Of a DNA stretch of 25,504 nucleotides, positions 11,924 to 19,532 are shown piece by piece (positions within the stretch are counted from its first letter, which is position 1; each line of letters begins with the position of its first letter). This DNA comes from Clostridiales bacterium. GTDB taxonomy: Bacteria > Bacillota > Clostridia > Lachnospirales > Lachnospiraceae. A model generated the notes under the pieces. The model was not told the DNA's origin, made no database searches, and saw only the letters and a list, made by a program, of their open reading frames with translations. The stretch covers positions 1 to 25,504 of the forward strand of contig QAKV01000012.1 of the NCBI GenBank assembly GCA_003343625.1. Direction: 5' to 3'. A program made the position numbers and the translations under genes.

Positions 11924-12349
11924 TCAGTCTTCTACTACAATACCCATGCTTCTCGCGGTGCCGGCAATCATGCTCATAGCAGCTTCCACGCTCGCAGCGT
12001 TTAAGTCGGGCATCTTGGTCTCCGCGATTTCGCGCAGCTTATCCTTGGAAATCGTAGCGACTTTTGTCTTGTTCGGCACTGCGGATGCGCTCTTTAAGTT
12101 GCATGCTTTCTTCAGCAGTACTGCAGCAGGCGGAGTCTTGGTAATGAAGCTGAAACTTCTGTCTGCGTAAACGGTGATCACTACAGGGATGATGACATCG
12201 CCCTTGTCAGCGGTTCTCGCATTGAACTGCTTGGTAAATTCAACGATGTTGACGCCGTGCTGACCGAGCGCAGGGCCTACCGGGGGAGCCGGCGTAGCCT
12301 TGCCTGCAGGAATCTGTAACTTAATGTAACCGGTAACTTTCTTTGCCAT
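11924..12349 (-). CDS. rplK: 50S ribosomal protein L11
   Basis: This protein, 141 residues, forms the base of the GTPase-associated stalk and is the target region for thiostrepton-type drugs. The proline-rich N-terminal segment [20 protein letters not shown] is complete, and the C-terminal RNA-binding domain ([19 protein letters not shown]) is intact. The open frame starts at a GTG three codons earlier, but the ATG at 12349 has AGGAGGT 8 bases upstream and matches the family start [12 protein letters not shown]. It is followed by rplA after 67 bases. The 105-base gap from nusG contains a hairpin that may be regulatory. Confidence 0.98.
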   Translation of the reverse strand: MAKKVTGYIKLQIPAGKATPAPPVGPALGQHGVNIVEFTKQFNARTADKGDVIIPVVITVYADRSFSFITKTPPAAVLLKKACNLKSASAVPNKTKVATISKDKLREIAETKMPDLNAASVEAAMSMIAGTARSMGIVVED

Positions 12350-12382
12350 GTCAGGCACCTCCTAAATATATTGTGGTATGGC

Positions 12383-12419
12383 GCAGGTTTTTCCCCGCCT
12401 CCTTCGGGCGGGACTCTGC
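12383..12419 (-). other. Structured leader hairpin ahead of rplK
   Basis: In the nusG-rplK gap the minus strand forms GCAG/CTGC, then an asymmetric internal loop (3 bases against 7), then CCCGCC/GGCGGG around a 7-base loop. Two helices split by an asymmetric loop recall the general shape of an L1-binding site on L11-operon leaders. I cannot confirm the specific L1 contact bases. It is not a terminator, as no T-run follows. Confidence 0.4.
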
Positions 12420-12454
12420 TTCCACTGCTCAACGGATTGCTCCAATGAACGCCT

Positions 12455-12973
12455 TTACTGTAACTTCCTCACCTCAGCAAAGCTGATCTCAACAGGGGTA
12501 TCCCTGCCGAACAGCTCCACGTTGATGGTGACGGTCTGTTTGTTATAATCGATCTTCTGCACTGCTCCGACCGTATCCTTCCATGCGCCTGCGACCACGA
12601 CGATGGTATCCCCTTCTGCGAAGTCGATGGAAACGTTCTCCGCCTTGATCCCCAGAGGCTTCATCTCCGCCTCCGTCAGCGGCACGGGTTTGCTCCCCGG
12701 TCCGACGAATCCGGTCACACCTCTTGTATTGCGAACCACATACCAGGTATCATCGTTCATGACCATATTGACGAGCACGTATCCCGGAAACAGTTTCTTC
12801 TGAACGGTTTTTTTGGCCCCGTTCTTCATCTCGACGACTTCCTGCATGGGAACCCGGACTTCCAGAATTTCCTCTTCCAGATGCCGGTTTTCAATCGTCT
12901 TTTCCAGGTCGGCCTTCACCTTATTCTCATATCCGGAATAGGTATGGGCCACATACCATTTCGCTTCTGCCAT
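12455..12973 (-). CDS. nusG: Transcription termination/antitermination factor NusG
   Basis: This elongation factor, 172 residues, binds the RNA polymerase clamp and, through its KOW domain, Rho or ribosomal S10. The NGN domain starts WYVAHTYSGYENKVKADL, with the conserved LFPGYVLVNM and VRNTRGVTGFVG. The C-terminal KOW domain (about residues 118-172) contains FAEGDTIVVVAGAWKDTVGAV. The ATG lies 16 bases after secE. The secE-nusG pairing is nearly universal in bacteria. Confidence 0.98.
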   Translation of the reverse strand: MAEAKWYVAHTYSGYENKVKADLEKTIENRHLEEEILEVRVPMQEVVEMKNGAKKTVQKKLFPGYVLVNMVMNDDTWYVVRNTRGVTGFVGPGSKPVPLTEAEMKPLGIKAENVSIDFAEGDTIVVVAGAWKDTVGAVQKIDYNKQTVTINVELFGRDTPVEISFAEVRKLQ

Positions 12974-12989
12974 AAGAATCTCCTTCTCG

Positions 12990-13187
12990 TCACATTGTTA
13001 AGAAGTTAATACCATACTGCATAATCATGTCCAGAATTGCGATGATCACACCCACAACGACGGATACGATAACGACCGCAACGGACTGCTTGAGCAGGGT
13101 GTTCTTATCAGGCCAGATGATCTTTTTAAACTCGGCTTTGACACCGTCGAAAAACTTCATTTTCGGTGCTTTCTGTTCGTTCGACAT
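12990..13187 (-). CDS. secE: Preprotein translocase subunit SecE
   Basis: This is the short Gram-positive form, 65 residues, with a cytosolic amphipathic segment (KFFDGVKAEFKKIIWPDK) followed by one membrane helix (about residues 34-60). It clamps SecY in the translocon. The conserved KKIIWP motif is present. AAGGGG lies 7 bases before the ATG. It follows rpmG by 14 bases and precedes nusG, the usual order. Confidence 0.97.
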   Translation of the reverse strand: MSNEQKAPKMKFFDGVKAEFKKIIWPDKNTLLKQSVAVVIVSVVVGVIIAILDMIMQYGINFLTM

Positions 13188-13201
13188 ACGAAAACCCCTT
13201 T

Positions 13202-13351
13202 TTATTTCGTCTCTTTGTGAACCGTGTGCCTCTTGCAGAATCTGCAGTACTTCTTGGTCTCCATTCTGTCCGGATGGGCCTTCTTATCCTTCGTCGTATT
13301 GTAGTTGCGCTGTTTGCACTCCGTGCAAGCCAATGTAATTCTTGTACGCAT
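13202..13351 (-). CDS. rpmG: 50S ribosomal protein L33
   Basis: This is a 49-residue protein starting [17 protein letters not shown] at the ATG at 13351. GGAGGT lies 6-7 bases before it. The open frame runs 44 codons further upstream, but that part is the leader. The zinc-ribbon cysteines are all there (CTEC and CRFC), so this is the Zn-binding (C+) form and not the zinc-free paralogue used under zinc starvation in some Firmicutes. It is the first gene of the rpmG-secE-nusG-rplK-rplA operon. Confidence 0.97.
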   Translation of the reverse strand: MRTRITLACTECKQRNYNTTKDKKAHPDRMETKKYCRFCKRHTVHKETK

Positions 13352-13488
13352 TTTTCCACCTCCGTGCGTGCTTGTCTTTATTCCTCCAGGCCTTTTTTCT
13401 GTGGGCGCGGCAGCCGATCCGTCCTCGCTATTCTGCCGGGAATACTCCGAAATCAGAGCATAAAAAAAAGACCTAAAATCCATCTCGC
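13352..13488 (-). ncRNA. Structured 5' leader of the rpmG-secE-nusG operon
   Basis: The predicted transcript carries about 137 untranslated bases. AGGTCTTTTTT (13474-13464) can pair with AAAAAAGGCCT (13398-13388) over 11 bp with one G-U, closing a domain. Inside it CGGCAG/CTGCCG and CTC/GAG helices can form. The element GAATAGCGAG appears twice, once at the transcript start and once inside the domain. A leader this long and ordered suggests regulation. I do not recognise a named family. Confidence 0.4.
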
Positions 13489-13494
13489 TATTCG

Positions 13495-13523
13495 ACTATA
13501 TCACAAGCCAATCCGCCCGTCAA
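13495..13523 (-). promoter_or_regulatory. Sigma-A type promoter for rpmG-secE-nusG-rplKA
   Basis: Minus strand TTGACG (13523-13518) and TATAGT (13500-13495) with a 17-base spacer. TGA precedes the -10. The predicted start is near 13488. The match is strong and its position fits the start of a highly expressed operon. Confidence 0.85.
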
Positions 13524-13597
13524 CCGTTTTTTTCAAGTTTACCGCAGTTCGGAGACGTATATGGAACAAACTCCGTCGATCTGTGAGCCGTATGCCC

Positions 13598-13631
13598 GAA
13601 CCGCCCGGCGCGGCTTCGCGCCGGGCGGTTC
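13598..13631 (-). terminator. GC-rich hairpin after glf
   Basis: GAACCGCCCGGCGCG is perfectly mirrored across a 4-base loop, a 15-bp stem starting 11 bases after the glf stop. Only TT C follows in the direction of transcription, so the T-run is missing. It probably marks the glf transcript end, as a weak intrinsic terminator or a 3' stabilising hairpin. Confidence 0.6.
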
Positions 13632-13642
13632 CTCCTCCGCGT

Positions 13643-14767
13643 TTATCCGTTTTCCCGGCGGGCCAAATCCAGCGCGCTGCGGATCACCTTATCCATATCG
13701 TAGTAACGATACTGCCCCAGCCTGCCGCCGAAAACCACGTTCTTTTCCGCTCTCGCCAGTTCCTCATAACGGGCGTACAGGGCGGTATTTTTCTCGTCGT
13801 TAATAGGGTAGTAGGGCTCATCCCCCTTTTTCCAGGGCGCGGGATATTCTCTGGTGATCACTGTACCATTTCCGGTGCCGAATTCGAAATGCTTATGTTC
13901 GATGATCCTGGTGTATGGAACTTCTCTTTCCGTATAATTGACCACCGCGTTGCCCTGATAGTTATCCTCCTCCGGCAAAATCTCCGTCTCAAACCGCAGC
14001 GAACGGTATTCCAGCGCTCCGAAGCGATATCCGTAGAATTCGTCGATCATTCCCGTGTACACCAGACGATCCCAGGTGATTTTCTCCTCCTGAGGCCTTT
14101 CCGCATTTTCTGCCAGGAAATCCTGCCAGGAGCAGTTTACGCGAACCGTACAGCCTTCCAGCAGCTTCTCCACGATCTGCGTATATCCTCCCACCGGAAT
14201 ACCCTGAAAAGGATCGTTGAAGTAGTTGTTGTCGTAGGTAAAGCGCAGGGGAAGCCTTTTGATGATGAAAGCGGGCAGATCCCTGCAGTCACGCCCCCAC
14301 TGTTTCTCCGTATAGCCTTTGACCAGTTTTTCGTAGACGTCCTTCCCCACCAGAGAAAGCGCCTGCTCCTCCAGGTTTTCAGGTTCATCGATGGAAAGCT
14401 CTCCGATCTGCGAAGCGATCATGGCTTTCGCCTGGGCGGGCGTCCGGATGTTCCACATCTTGCTGAATGTATTCATGTTAAAAGGCAGGTTGTAGAGCTC
14501 GTCCCGCCAGATGGCGATGGGGGAATTGATATAGTGGTTGAAGCGTGCGAATCGGTTCACATACTCCCACACTTCCCGGTCCGAAGTATGAAAAATATGG
14601 GCACCAAACCTGTGTACGTTGATGCCCATCACTTCTTCCGTATAGATATTCCCCGCAATATGAGCTTTCTTTTCGATCACGAGAACCTTCCTGCCCCGGG
14701 CGCGCATCTCGTGTGCGAACACTGCGCCGAACAGGCCGGCTCCTACGATCAGATCATCATAATGCAT
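13643..14767 (-). CDS. glf: UDP-galactopyranose mutase
   Basis: This flavoenzyme, 374 residues, interconverts UDP-galactopyranose and UDP-galactofuranose for cell-surface glycans. The N-terminal FAD-binding motif is DDLIVGAGLFGAVFAHEM. Also visible are GINVHRFGAHIFHT, the WGRDCRDLPAFIIKRLPLR substrate region, the YFNDPFQGIPVGGYTQI segment and the C-terminal FGGRLGQYRYYDMDKVI flavin-contact motif. The length is typical. AGAGG lies 4-5 bases before the ATG. It follows a small XRE regulator by 15 bases and is probably co-transcribed with it. No other galactofuran or polysaccharide gene lies in the window, so the surface polymer it feeds is unknown. Confidence 0.95.
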   Translation of the reverse strand: MHYDDLIVGAGLFGAVFAHEMRARGRKVLVIEKKAHIAGNIYTEEVMGINVHRFGAHIFHTSDREVWEYVNRFARFNHYINSPIAIWRDELYNLPFNMNTFSKMWNIRTPAQAKAMIASQIGELSIDEPENLEEQALSLVGKDVYEKLVKGYTEKQWGRDCRDLPAFIIKRLPLRFTYDNNYFNDPFQGIPVGGYTQIVEKLLEGCTVRVNCSWQDFLAENAERPQEEKITWDRLVYTGMIDEFYGYRFGALEYRSLRFETEILPEEDNYQGNAVVNYTEREVPYTRIIEHKHFEFGTGNGTVITREYPAPWKKGDEPYYPINDEKNTALYARYEELARAEKNVVFGGRLGQYRYYDMDKVIRSALDLARRENG

Positions 14768-14782
14768 GGTACCTCTCCCGTC

Positions 14783-15118
14783 TTATTTCGCTTTGTATTT
14801 TTTAATCTGAACGAAGTCTTCCATCAGGCCGAGAATTTTGTCCCGCCCCTCCTGATTGAGCTTGACATAATACTGCATCACGCGGTTCTCCAGAAGCTGT
14901 TCGCTGATCGTTGTATCTCTTTCCAGGGAGCTGAAATCCACCGGGTTCAAATTCAATTTATTGCACATTTTGATCACTGTGCCGTAAGCCATGCCGTCGA
15001 TGCCGCGTTCAAGAGCGGTTACCAGTGTGCTGTAAGGAATCTGCATTTCCAGAGCGAACTGTCTTACGCTTCTGTACTGACTCAAAATTTCCTTTTTCAA
15101 AATTTGTGCCTTCGTCAT
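14783..15118 (-). CDS. XRE-type helix-turn-helix regulator
   Basis: The product is 111 residues. An N-terminal helix-turn-helix of the Cro/C1 kind covers about residues 14-60, with SVRQFALEMQIPYSTLVTAL as the turn and recognition helix and MCNKLNLNP as the last helix. The C-terminal 40 residues (MQYYVKLNQEGRDKILGLME) are helical and probably dimerise. GGAGGG lies about 7 bases before the ATG. It has its own candidate promoter and precedes glf closely. Similar proteins occur widely in Lachnospiraceae. Self-regulation, perhaps through the nearby TTATCA/TGATAA repeat, is a guess. Confidence 0.85.
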   Translation of the reverse strand: MTKAQILKKEILSQYRSVRQFALEMQIPYSTLVTALERGIDGMAYGTVIKMCNKLNLNPVDFSSLERDTTISEQLLENRVMQYYVKLNQEGRDKILGLMEDFVQIKKYKAK

Positions 15119-15191
15119 TTCTTTCCCTCCATTGTTGTTTAAATGTCTATCTTCTTGCCATGAATATGACTTTATCGGCCATTACTACCTT

Positions 15192-15221
15192 ATTTTACAC
15201 TATAACGCTTGAAACTTGCAA
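15192..15221 (-). promoter_or_regulatory. Candidate promoter for the XRE regulator-glf pair
   Basis: Minus strand TTGCAA (15221-15216) and TAAAAT (15197-15192) with an 18-base spacer, in an AT-rich stretch after lysS. The predicted 5' UTR is about 65 bases. Confidence 0.55.
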
Positions 15222-15226
15222 CAGAA

Positions 15227-15246
15227 TTATCACTAAAAAATGATAA
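15227..15246. promoter_or_regulatory. Inverted repeat upstream of the XRE gene promoter (possible operator)
   Basis: TTATCA and TGATAA are mirrored with an 8-base gap, ending 5 bases upstream of the -35. Size and placement suit a regulator-binding site, but a 6-bp repeat in AT-rich DNA can occur by chance. Confidence 0.3.
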
Positions 15247-15276
15247 AATCCGCTGGCGTCTCCGGTCAGACAGCTC

Positions 15277-17214
15277 TCAATACAACTTCGCGCCCGCCGG
15301 AATCCGGTCGTCCACCATCAGGAGATTTAATCCCTCGCGCCCGTCCTCTTCATGGACTGCGGAGATCAGCATCCCGCAGGAATCGATTCCCATCATCTTG
15401 CGGGGCGGCAGATTGACGATGGCGATCGCCGTCTTTCCGATCAGCTCTTCCGGCTCGTAATACTCATGAATTCCGCTTAAGATCACGCGATCCGCTCCGG
15501 TTCCGTCGTCCAGGACGAACTTCAGGAGCTTCTTGCTCTTTGGCACCGCCTCACAGCCTTTGATTTTCACAGCGCGAAAATCGGATTTGCTGAAGGTGTC
15601 GAAATCCACCATTTCCTCGAAGAGGGGTTCGATCTTCACATTCGAAAAGTCGATCTTCTCCGCAGGCTTTTCTGCGGTCCTCTCCTCCCTGCTCTCTCCC
15701 TTTTTGGGATCCAGCGACTTCATCGTCGGGAAGAGCAGTACATCACGGATCGCCGGGGAGTTGGTCAAAAGCATCACCATCCGGTCGATGCCGAATCCGA
15801 TTCCGCCCGTAGGAGGCATCCCGATTTCCAGGGCGTTCATGAAATCTTCGTCGATGGAATTGGCCTCTTCGTCCCCCTGTCGGATCAGCTCTTCCTGCGC
15901 CTCAAACCGCTTTCTCTGATCGATCGGATCGTTGAGCTCGGAATAGGCGTTTGCCATTTCATTTCCGTTGATGAACAGCTCGAAGCGTTCCGTATATTCC
16001 GGCTTATCCGGCTTTTTCTTAGTCAGAGGGGAAATCTCCACCGGATGATCCATCACAAACGTGGGCTGAATCAGATGTTCTTCTACAAACTCTTCGAAGA
16101 ACAGGCTCAGGATATCCCCTTTCTTGTGCCGCTCCTCGAATTCCACATGATGCTCTTTGGCCAAAGCCTTCGCCTCTTCGTCGGAATGGATTTCGTCGAA
16201 GTCGATCCCCGTATATTTCTTCACCGCATCCAGCATAGTGATCCGTTCAAAGGGCTTCTCCAGGTCGATAACCGCGTCCCCGTAGGGCACCTGACAGGTG
16301 CCCAGCACTTCCCTGGCCACATAGCGGTACAGGTTTTCCGACAGATCCATCATCCCGTGATAGTCCGTATACGCCTGATACAGCTCCATCAGCGTAAACT
16401 CGGGATTGTGCCGCGCGTCCGCGCTCTCATTGCGGAATACCCGGCCGATCTCGTAAACGCGTTCCATTCCGCCCACGATCAAACGCTTCAAATACAGCTC
16501 CAGGGAAATACGAAGCTTCACATCTTCGTTCAGCGCGTTGTAATGGGTCACGAAAGGCCTTGCCGCCGCGCCGCCGGCATTGGCCACCAGCATGGGCGTC
16601 TCCACCTCCATGAACCCCTGTCCGTCCAGATAACGGCGAATAGCGCTGATGATCCGGGACCGCTTCACGAAAGTCTCCTTCACATCCTGATTCATGATCA
16701 GATCCACATAGCGCTGCCGGTATCTCAAGTCCGTATTGGTCAGACCGTGGAACTTCTCCGGAAGCACCTGCAGGCTCTTGGAAAGCAGGCATAGCTCGGA
16801 GGCATGGATCGAAATTTCTCCGGTTTTGGTCTTGAATACTTCTCCCCGAACGCCCACGATATCGCCCACGTCGTATTTCTTGAAGTCCGCGTAAGGCTCC
16901 TCCCCGATGCTGTCCCTGGCCACATAAATCTGGATGCTCCCCTTGAGATCCTGCACGTTGCAGAAAGAGGCTTTTCCCATCACCCGTTTGAACATGATCC
17001 TTCCTGCCACGCTGACGATCTGACCTTCCAGCTCTTCATATTTTTCCCGGATGTCTTCGCTGTGAGCGCTGACATCATACTTCACGCGGACGAAGGGATC
17101 TTTTCCCGCCGCCTGCAGGGCCGCCAGCTTTTCCCGGCGCACCTTCAGAACCTGATTCAGTTCCTGCTGTTCCTTCGCGTTTCCCTCGCCGCAATTCATC
17201 TGTGCATCTGCCAC
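15277..17214 (-). CDS. lysS: Lysyl-tRNA synthetase, class II, with C-terminal tRNA-binding domain
   Basis: The product is 645 residues, against about 490-510 for usual class II LysRS. It has an N-terminal anticodon-binding OB fold (about 60-150), then the class II core: motif 1 GFMEVETPML, motif 2 RVFRNESADARHNPEFTLME and motif 3 GIGFGIDRMVML near 480. After a charged linker (about 505-530) comes an EMAPII/Trbp111-like OB domain (about 535-645): DFRAVKIKGCEAVPKSKKLL, VILSGIHEYYEPEELIGKTA and GIDSCGMLISAV. Such domains usually occur on MetRS or as free proteins and add general tRNA affinity. A GTG start at 17214 is preferred because GAGGAG sits 8 bases before it; the next ATG (17199) has no ribosome site. 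It ends the run that includes greA. Confidence 0.96.
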   Translation of the reverse strand: MADAQMNCGEGNAKEQQELNQVLKVRREKLAALQAAGKDPFVRVKYDVSAHSEDIREKYEELEGQIVSVAGRIMFKRVMGKASFCNVQDLKGSIQIYVARDSIGEEPYADFKKYDVGDIVGVRGEVFKTKTGEISIHASELCLLSKSLQVLPEKFHGLTNTDLRYRQRYVDLIMNQDVKETFVKRSRIISAIRRYLDGQGFMEVETPMLVANAGGAAARPFVTHYNALNEDVKLRISLELYLKRLIVGGMERVYEIGRVFRNESADARHNPEFTLMELYQAYTDYHGMMDLSENLYRYVAREVLGTCQVPYGDAVIDLEKPFERITMLDAVKKYTGIDFDEIHSDEEAKALAKEHHVEFEERHKKGDILSLFFEEFVEEHLIQPTFVMDHPVEISPLTKKKPDKPEYTERFELFINGNEMANAYSELNDPIDQRKRFEAQEELIRQGDEEANSIDEDFMNALEIGMPPTGGIGFGIDRMVMLLTNSPAIRDVLLFPTMKSLDPKKGESREERTAEKPAEKIDFSNVKIEPLFEEMVDFDTFSKSDFRAVKIKGCEAVPKSKKLLKFVLDDGTGADRVILSGIHEYYEPEELIGKTAIAIVNLPPRKMMGIDSCGMLISAVHEEDGREGLNLLMVDDRIPAGAKLY

Positions 17215-17239
17215 GTCATCTACTCCTCTATACTGCCGG

Positions 17240-17722
17240 TCAGTTGGACCGCTCGATTTCCAGTACCTTATATTTCAAAACGCCAGCCTGGGTTTCCACC
17301 TCCACCACATCGCCGACCCGCGCGCCGATCAGAGCCTTTCCTACCGGGGATTCATTGGAAATCTTTCCTTTCAGGCTGTTGGCCTCGGTGGAACCCACGA
17401 TCTTGTAGTCCAGCTCTTCCTCGTATTCCAGGTCCAGAATCTTCACCTGGCAGCCGATGTTGATCCGATCCAGATCCACTTCATCCTCGATCACCACTTC
17501 AGCGTTCTTCAGAATCTTTTCCAGCTCTTCGATTCTGGCTTCGATATCGCGCTGCTCATCCTTTGCCGCATCGTACTCCGCATTCTCGGACAGATCCCCC
17601 TGCTCCCTGGCTTCCTTGATCTTCTGCGCCACTTCCTGACGCTTGACCACCTTCAGCTCATGCAGCTCGTCTTCGTATCTGCGAAGCCCCTCATAAGTGA
17701 GAATGTTCTTCTTTTCTTCCAT
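17240..17722 (-). CDS. greA: Transcription elongation factor GreA
   Basis: This factor, 160 residues, enters the RNA polymerase secondary channel and stimulates cleavage of backtracked RNA. The N-terminal coiled coil carries the tip motif DLSENAEYDAAKDEQ with the acidic Asp and Glu needed for cleavage. The C-terminal FKBP-like domain includes VGSTEANSLKGKISNESPVG and GKALIGARVGDVVEV. An in-frame ATG at 17731 abuts the AAAGAGGG site, whereas the ATG at 17722 lies 9 bases beyond it, so 17722 is chosen. lysS follows after 25 bases. The greA-lysS pairing is common in Firmicutes. Confidence 0.96.
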   Translation of the reverse strand: MEEKKNILTYEGLRRYEDELHELKVVKRQEVAQKIKEAREQGDLSENAEYDAAKDEQRDIEARIEELEKILKNAEVVIEDEVDLDRINIGCQVKILDLEYEEELDYKIVGSTEANSLKGKISNESPVGKALIGARVGDVVEVETQAGVLKYKVLEIERSN

Positions 17723-17769
17723 GCTCTTCATCCCTCTTTATGATACGTTCCGTACCTGTTTTTTTATAA

Positions 17770-18555
17770 TCAAATCGCATTATACCTTGCTTTGAAAGCA
17801 GTGTCAAGGTAGTTTCGGACGGACTGATAGGAAATATCGGGCCTCATTTCCCGCAAAAGCCGCTGCTTTTCGCTGTCCGAAGTCAGATCCAGATAAAGGC
17901 TGGCGGGCGCCAGTTCCCGGAGGGGCGGCCGCCTTTGAACGCACAGATCCAGCACCGCCGTCTTTCTTCCGTCCGTATGCGGCAAAGTTTGGGTAAAGCA
18001 GGCCGAAAGCCCGCTCTCCTCATACAGTTCCTCCCAGAATTCCTCTTCCCCTTCCTGGCGTTTCCCCACCAGAAACAGCCCGTTCAAATCCGCAAAGCAA
18101 TCCTCCAGAAACGCCTCATGCCATCGTTCTTTTTCCGACCAGAAGCTCTCCTCCGCCCAGAGGATCAGGATTTCGCGAAACGGCTGTTCCTTCCAGACGC
18201 AGGCCGCCAGGGAAGGCGAAGGAAAAGGCGGGCGATATGCGGGGAGATAGGATTCCAGCGCAGAAGAAATCCACACCGTATCCGGATCCTTTCTGCGGCT
18301 GTCCACATAGCGCGCGATTTTCCCCGCCAGCGCCTTCTTTCCGGCCTGCTTTTTCCTTCGATCCCGGATCGAAGGCGCGCCGTCTTTCCCGCCTTCTTCC
18401 CGCGCCGCCGCGGATTCGAACCATGCAGCCGGCAGCAGATGCAGCGTCACCGCCCGCTGCCGCCAGGAAAACCCGATTTCCCGGGGCTGCTTTCCCCGGC
18501 CGGCAGGCGCGCTTTCCGTTTTTTCTTCTACCATGAAATAGTTGATCTCTTCCAT
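17770..18555 (-). CDS. Hypothetical protein between dusB and greA
   Basis: A 261-residue protein I do not recognise. It is soluble, with no signal peptide or membrane segment. It has an Arg/Lys-rich stretch (about residues 60-90, DRRKKQAGKKALAGKIARYV), a Trp- and Glu-rich middle (ILILWAEESFWSEKERWHEA) and a C-terminal helical end (ISYQSVRNYLDTAFKARYNA). It starts 8 bases after dusB and ends 47 bases before greA, so it is surely co-transcribed, which argues that it is a real gene. The first ATG (18555) has no clear ribosome site; one at 18534 has GGAAGAG 12 bases upstream. The operon is mostly tRNA and transcription functions, but I assign none to it. Confidence 0.7.
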   Translation of the reverse strand: MEEINYFMVEEKTESAPAGRGKQPREIGFSWRQRAVTLHLLPAAWFESAAAREEGGKDGAPSIRDRRKKQAGKKALAGKIARYVDSRRKDPDTVWISSALESYLPAYRPPFPSPSLAACVWKEQPFREILILWAEESFWSEKERWHEAFLEDCFADLNGLFLVGKRQEGEEEFWEELYEESGLSACFTQTLPHTDGRKTAVLDLCVQRRPPLRELAPASLYLDLTSDSEKQRLLREMRPDISYQSVRNYLDTAFKARYNAI

Positions 18556-18563
18556 GGTTCAGT

Positions 18564-19532
18564 CTATGAGAGCAACAGTTCTTTCATACCATCCGCCAGC
18601 TGCTGCATGGTCTCCATCTCATTGACCTTCCTGCGCAGCCCTGCGGCATGAGGAAGGCCTGCGCTGTACCAGGCCACGTGCTTGCGCATCTCCCGGACGG
18701 CAGTATATTCTCCTTTGTATTCCGTCAACAGCTGCGCGTGACGCAGAATCATCCCGTAAAGGGCTCGGCGATCCGGCCTTTCCGGGACCTTTCTCCCCTC
18801 CAAAGCCGCGGTGATTTCCGCAAAAATCCAGGGATTCCCCCTGGCGGCCCGGCCCACCAGAACGCCATCGCAGCCGGTCTGTTTCATCATCCTCCGGGCG
18901 GACTCCCCATCCGTCACATCGCCGTTTCCCAGTACCGGGATGTGCACCGCTTCCTTTACCCGGGCGATGATCTCCCAGTCCGCCCGTCCGGTATAATACT
19001 GCTCTCTGGTGCGGCCGTGCACCGCCACGGCCGCAGCCCCCGATTCCTGAGCGATATATGCGATTTCCGGGGCGTTGACATGTGAGTCGTCAAATCCCTT
19101 GCGGATCTTCACCGTCACCGGCTTTTGGATCGCCCGGGCCACAGCCTCGATAATCCTCCCTGCCAGCAGCGGATCCTTCATCAGCGCGCTCCCTTCCCCG
19201 TTATTCACCACTTTGGGAACCGGACAGCCCATGTTGAGGTCCAAAACTGCAAAGGGCCTGTCCTCGATTCTTTTGGCCATCTCCCCCATGATCTTCGGAT
19301 CCGAGCCGAACAGCTGCAGGGAGACCGATCCTTCCTGCGGATGGATCCGCATCAGCTCCTCCGTGTTTTTGTTTCCATATAAAATCGCTTTCGCGCTGAT
19401 CATTTCCGTACAGACCATTCCCGCCCCCTGCTCTTTGCAGAGCAAACGAAATGGCAGGTCGCTTACACCTGCCATCGGGGCCAGAATCACCGGATTGTCC
19501 AAACATACATCCCCTATTTTCAACCGGTTCAT
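18564..19532 (-). CDS. dusB: tRNA-dihydrouridine synthase, DusB/NifR3 type
   Basis: This flavoenzyme, 322 residues, reduces specific uridines in tRNA to dihydrouridine using FMN and NADPH. The TIM barrel starts [17 protein letters not shown]. The catalytic cysteine is C103 in [23 protein letters not shown] and phosphate contacts include [23 protein letters not shown] and [12 protein letters not shown]-terminal helical domain binds tRNA ([20 protein letters not shown]). The ATG overlaps the coaX stop by 4 bases (ATGA), indicating translational coupling. The unknown gene at 18555 follows after 8 bases. Confidence 0.95.
   Translation of the reverse strand: MNRLKIGDVCLDNPVILAPMAGVSDLPFRLLCKEQGAGMVCTEMISAKAILYGNKNTEELMRIHPQEGSVSLQLFGSDPKIMGEMAKRIEDRPFAVLDLNMGCPVPKVVNNGEGSALMKDPLLAGRIIEAVARAIQKPVTVKIRKGFDDSHVNAPEIAYIAQESGAAAVAVHGRTREQYYTGRADWEIIARVKEAVHIPVLGNGDVTDGESARRMMKQTGCDGVLVGRAARGNPWIFAEITAALEGRKVPERPDRRALYGMILRHAQLLTEYKGEYTAVREMRKHVAWYSAGLPHAAGLRRKVNEMETMQQLADGMKELLLS

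Noticed and set aside
15247..15276. Possible terminator after lysS
   Set aside because: Only short stems (GTCT/AGAC, CCG/CGG) with poorly placed T-runs were found. I cannot support a terminator here.
17723..17769. Possible terminator between the unknown gene and greA
   Set aside because: Only a 6-bp GGTACG/CGTATC stem without a following T-run was seen. Read-through into greA is more likely.
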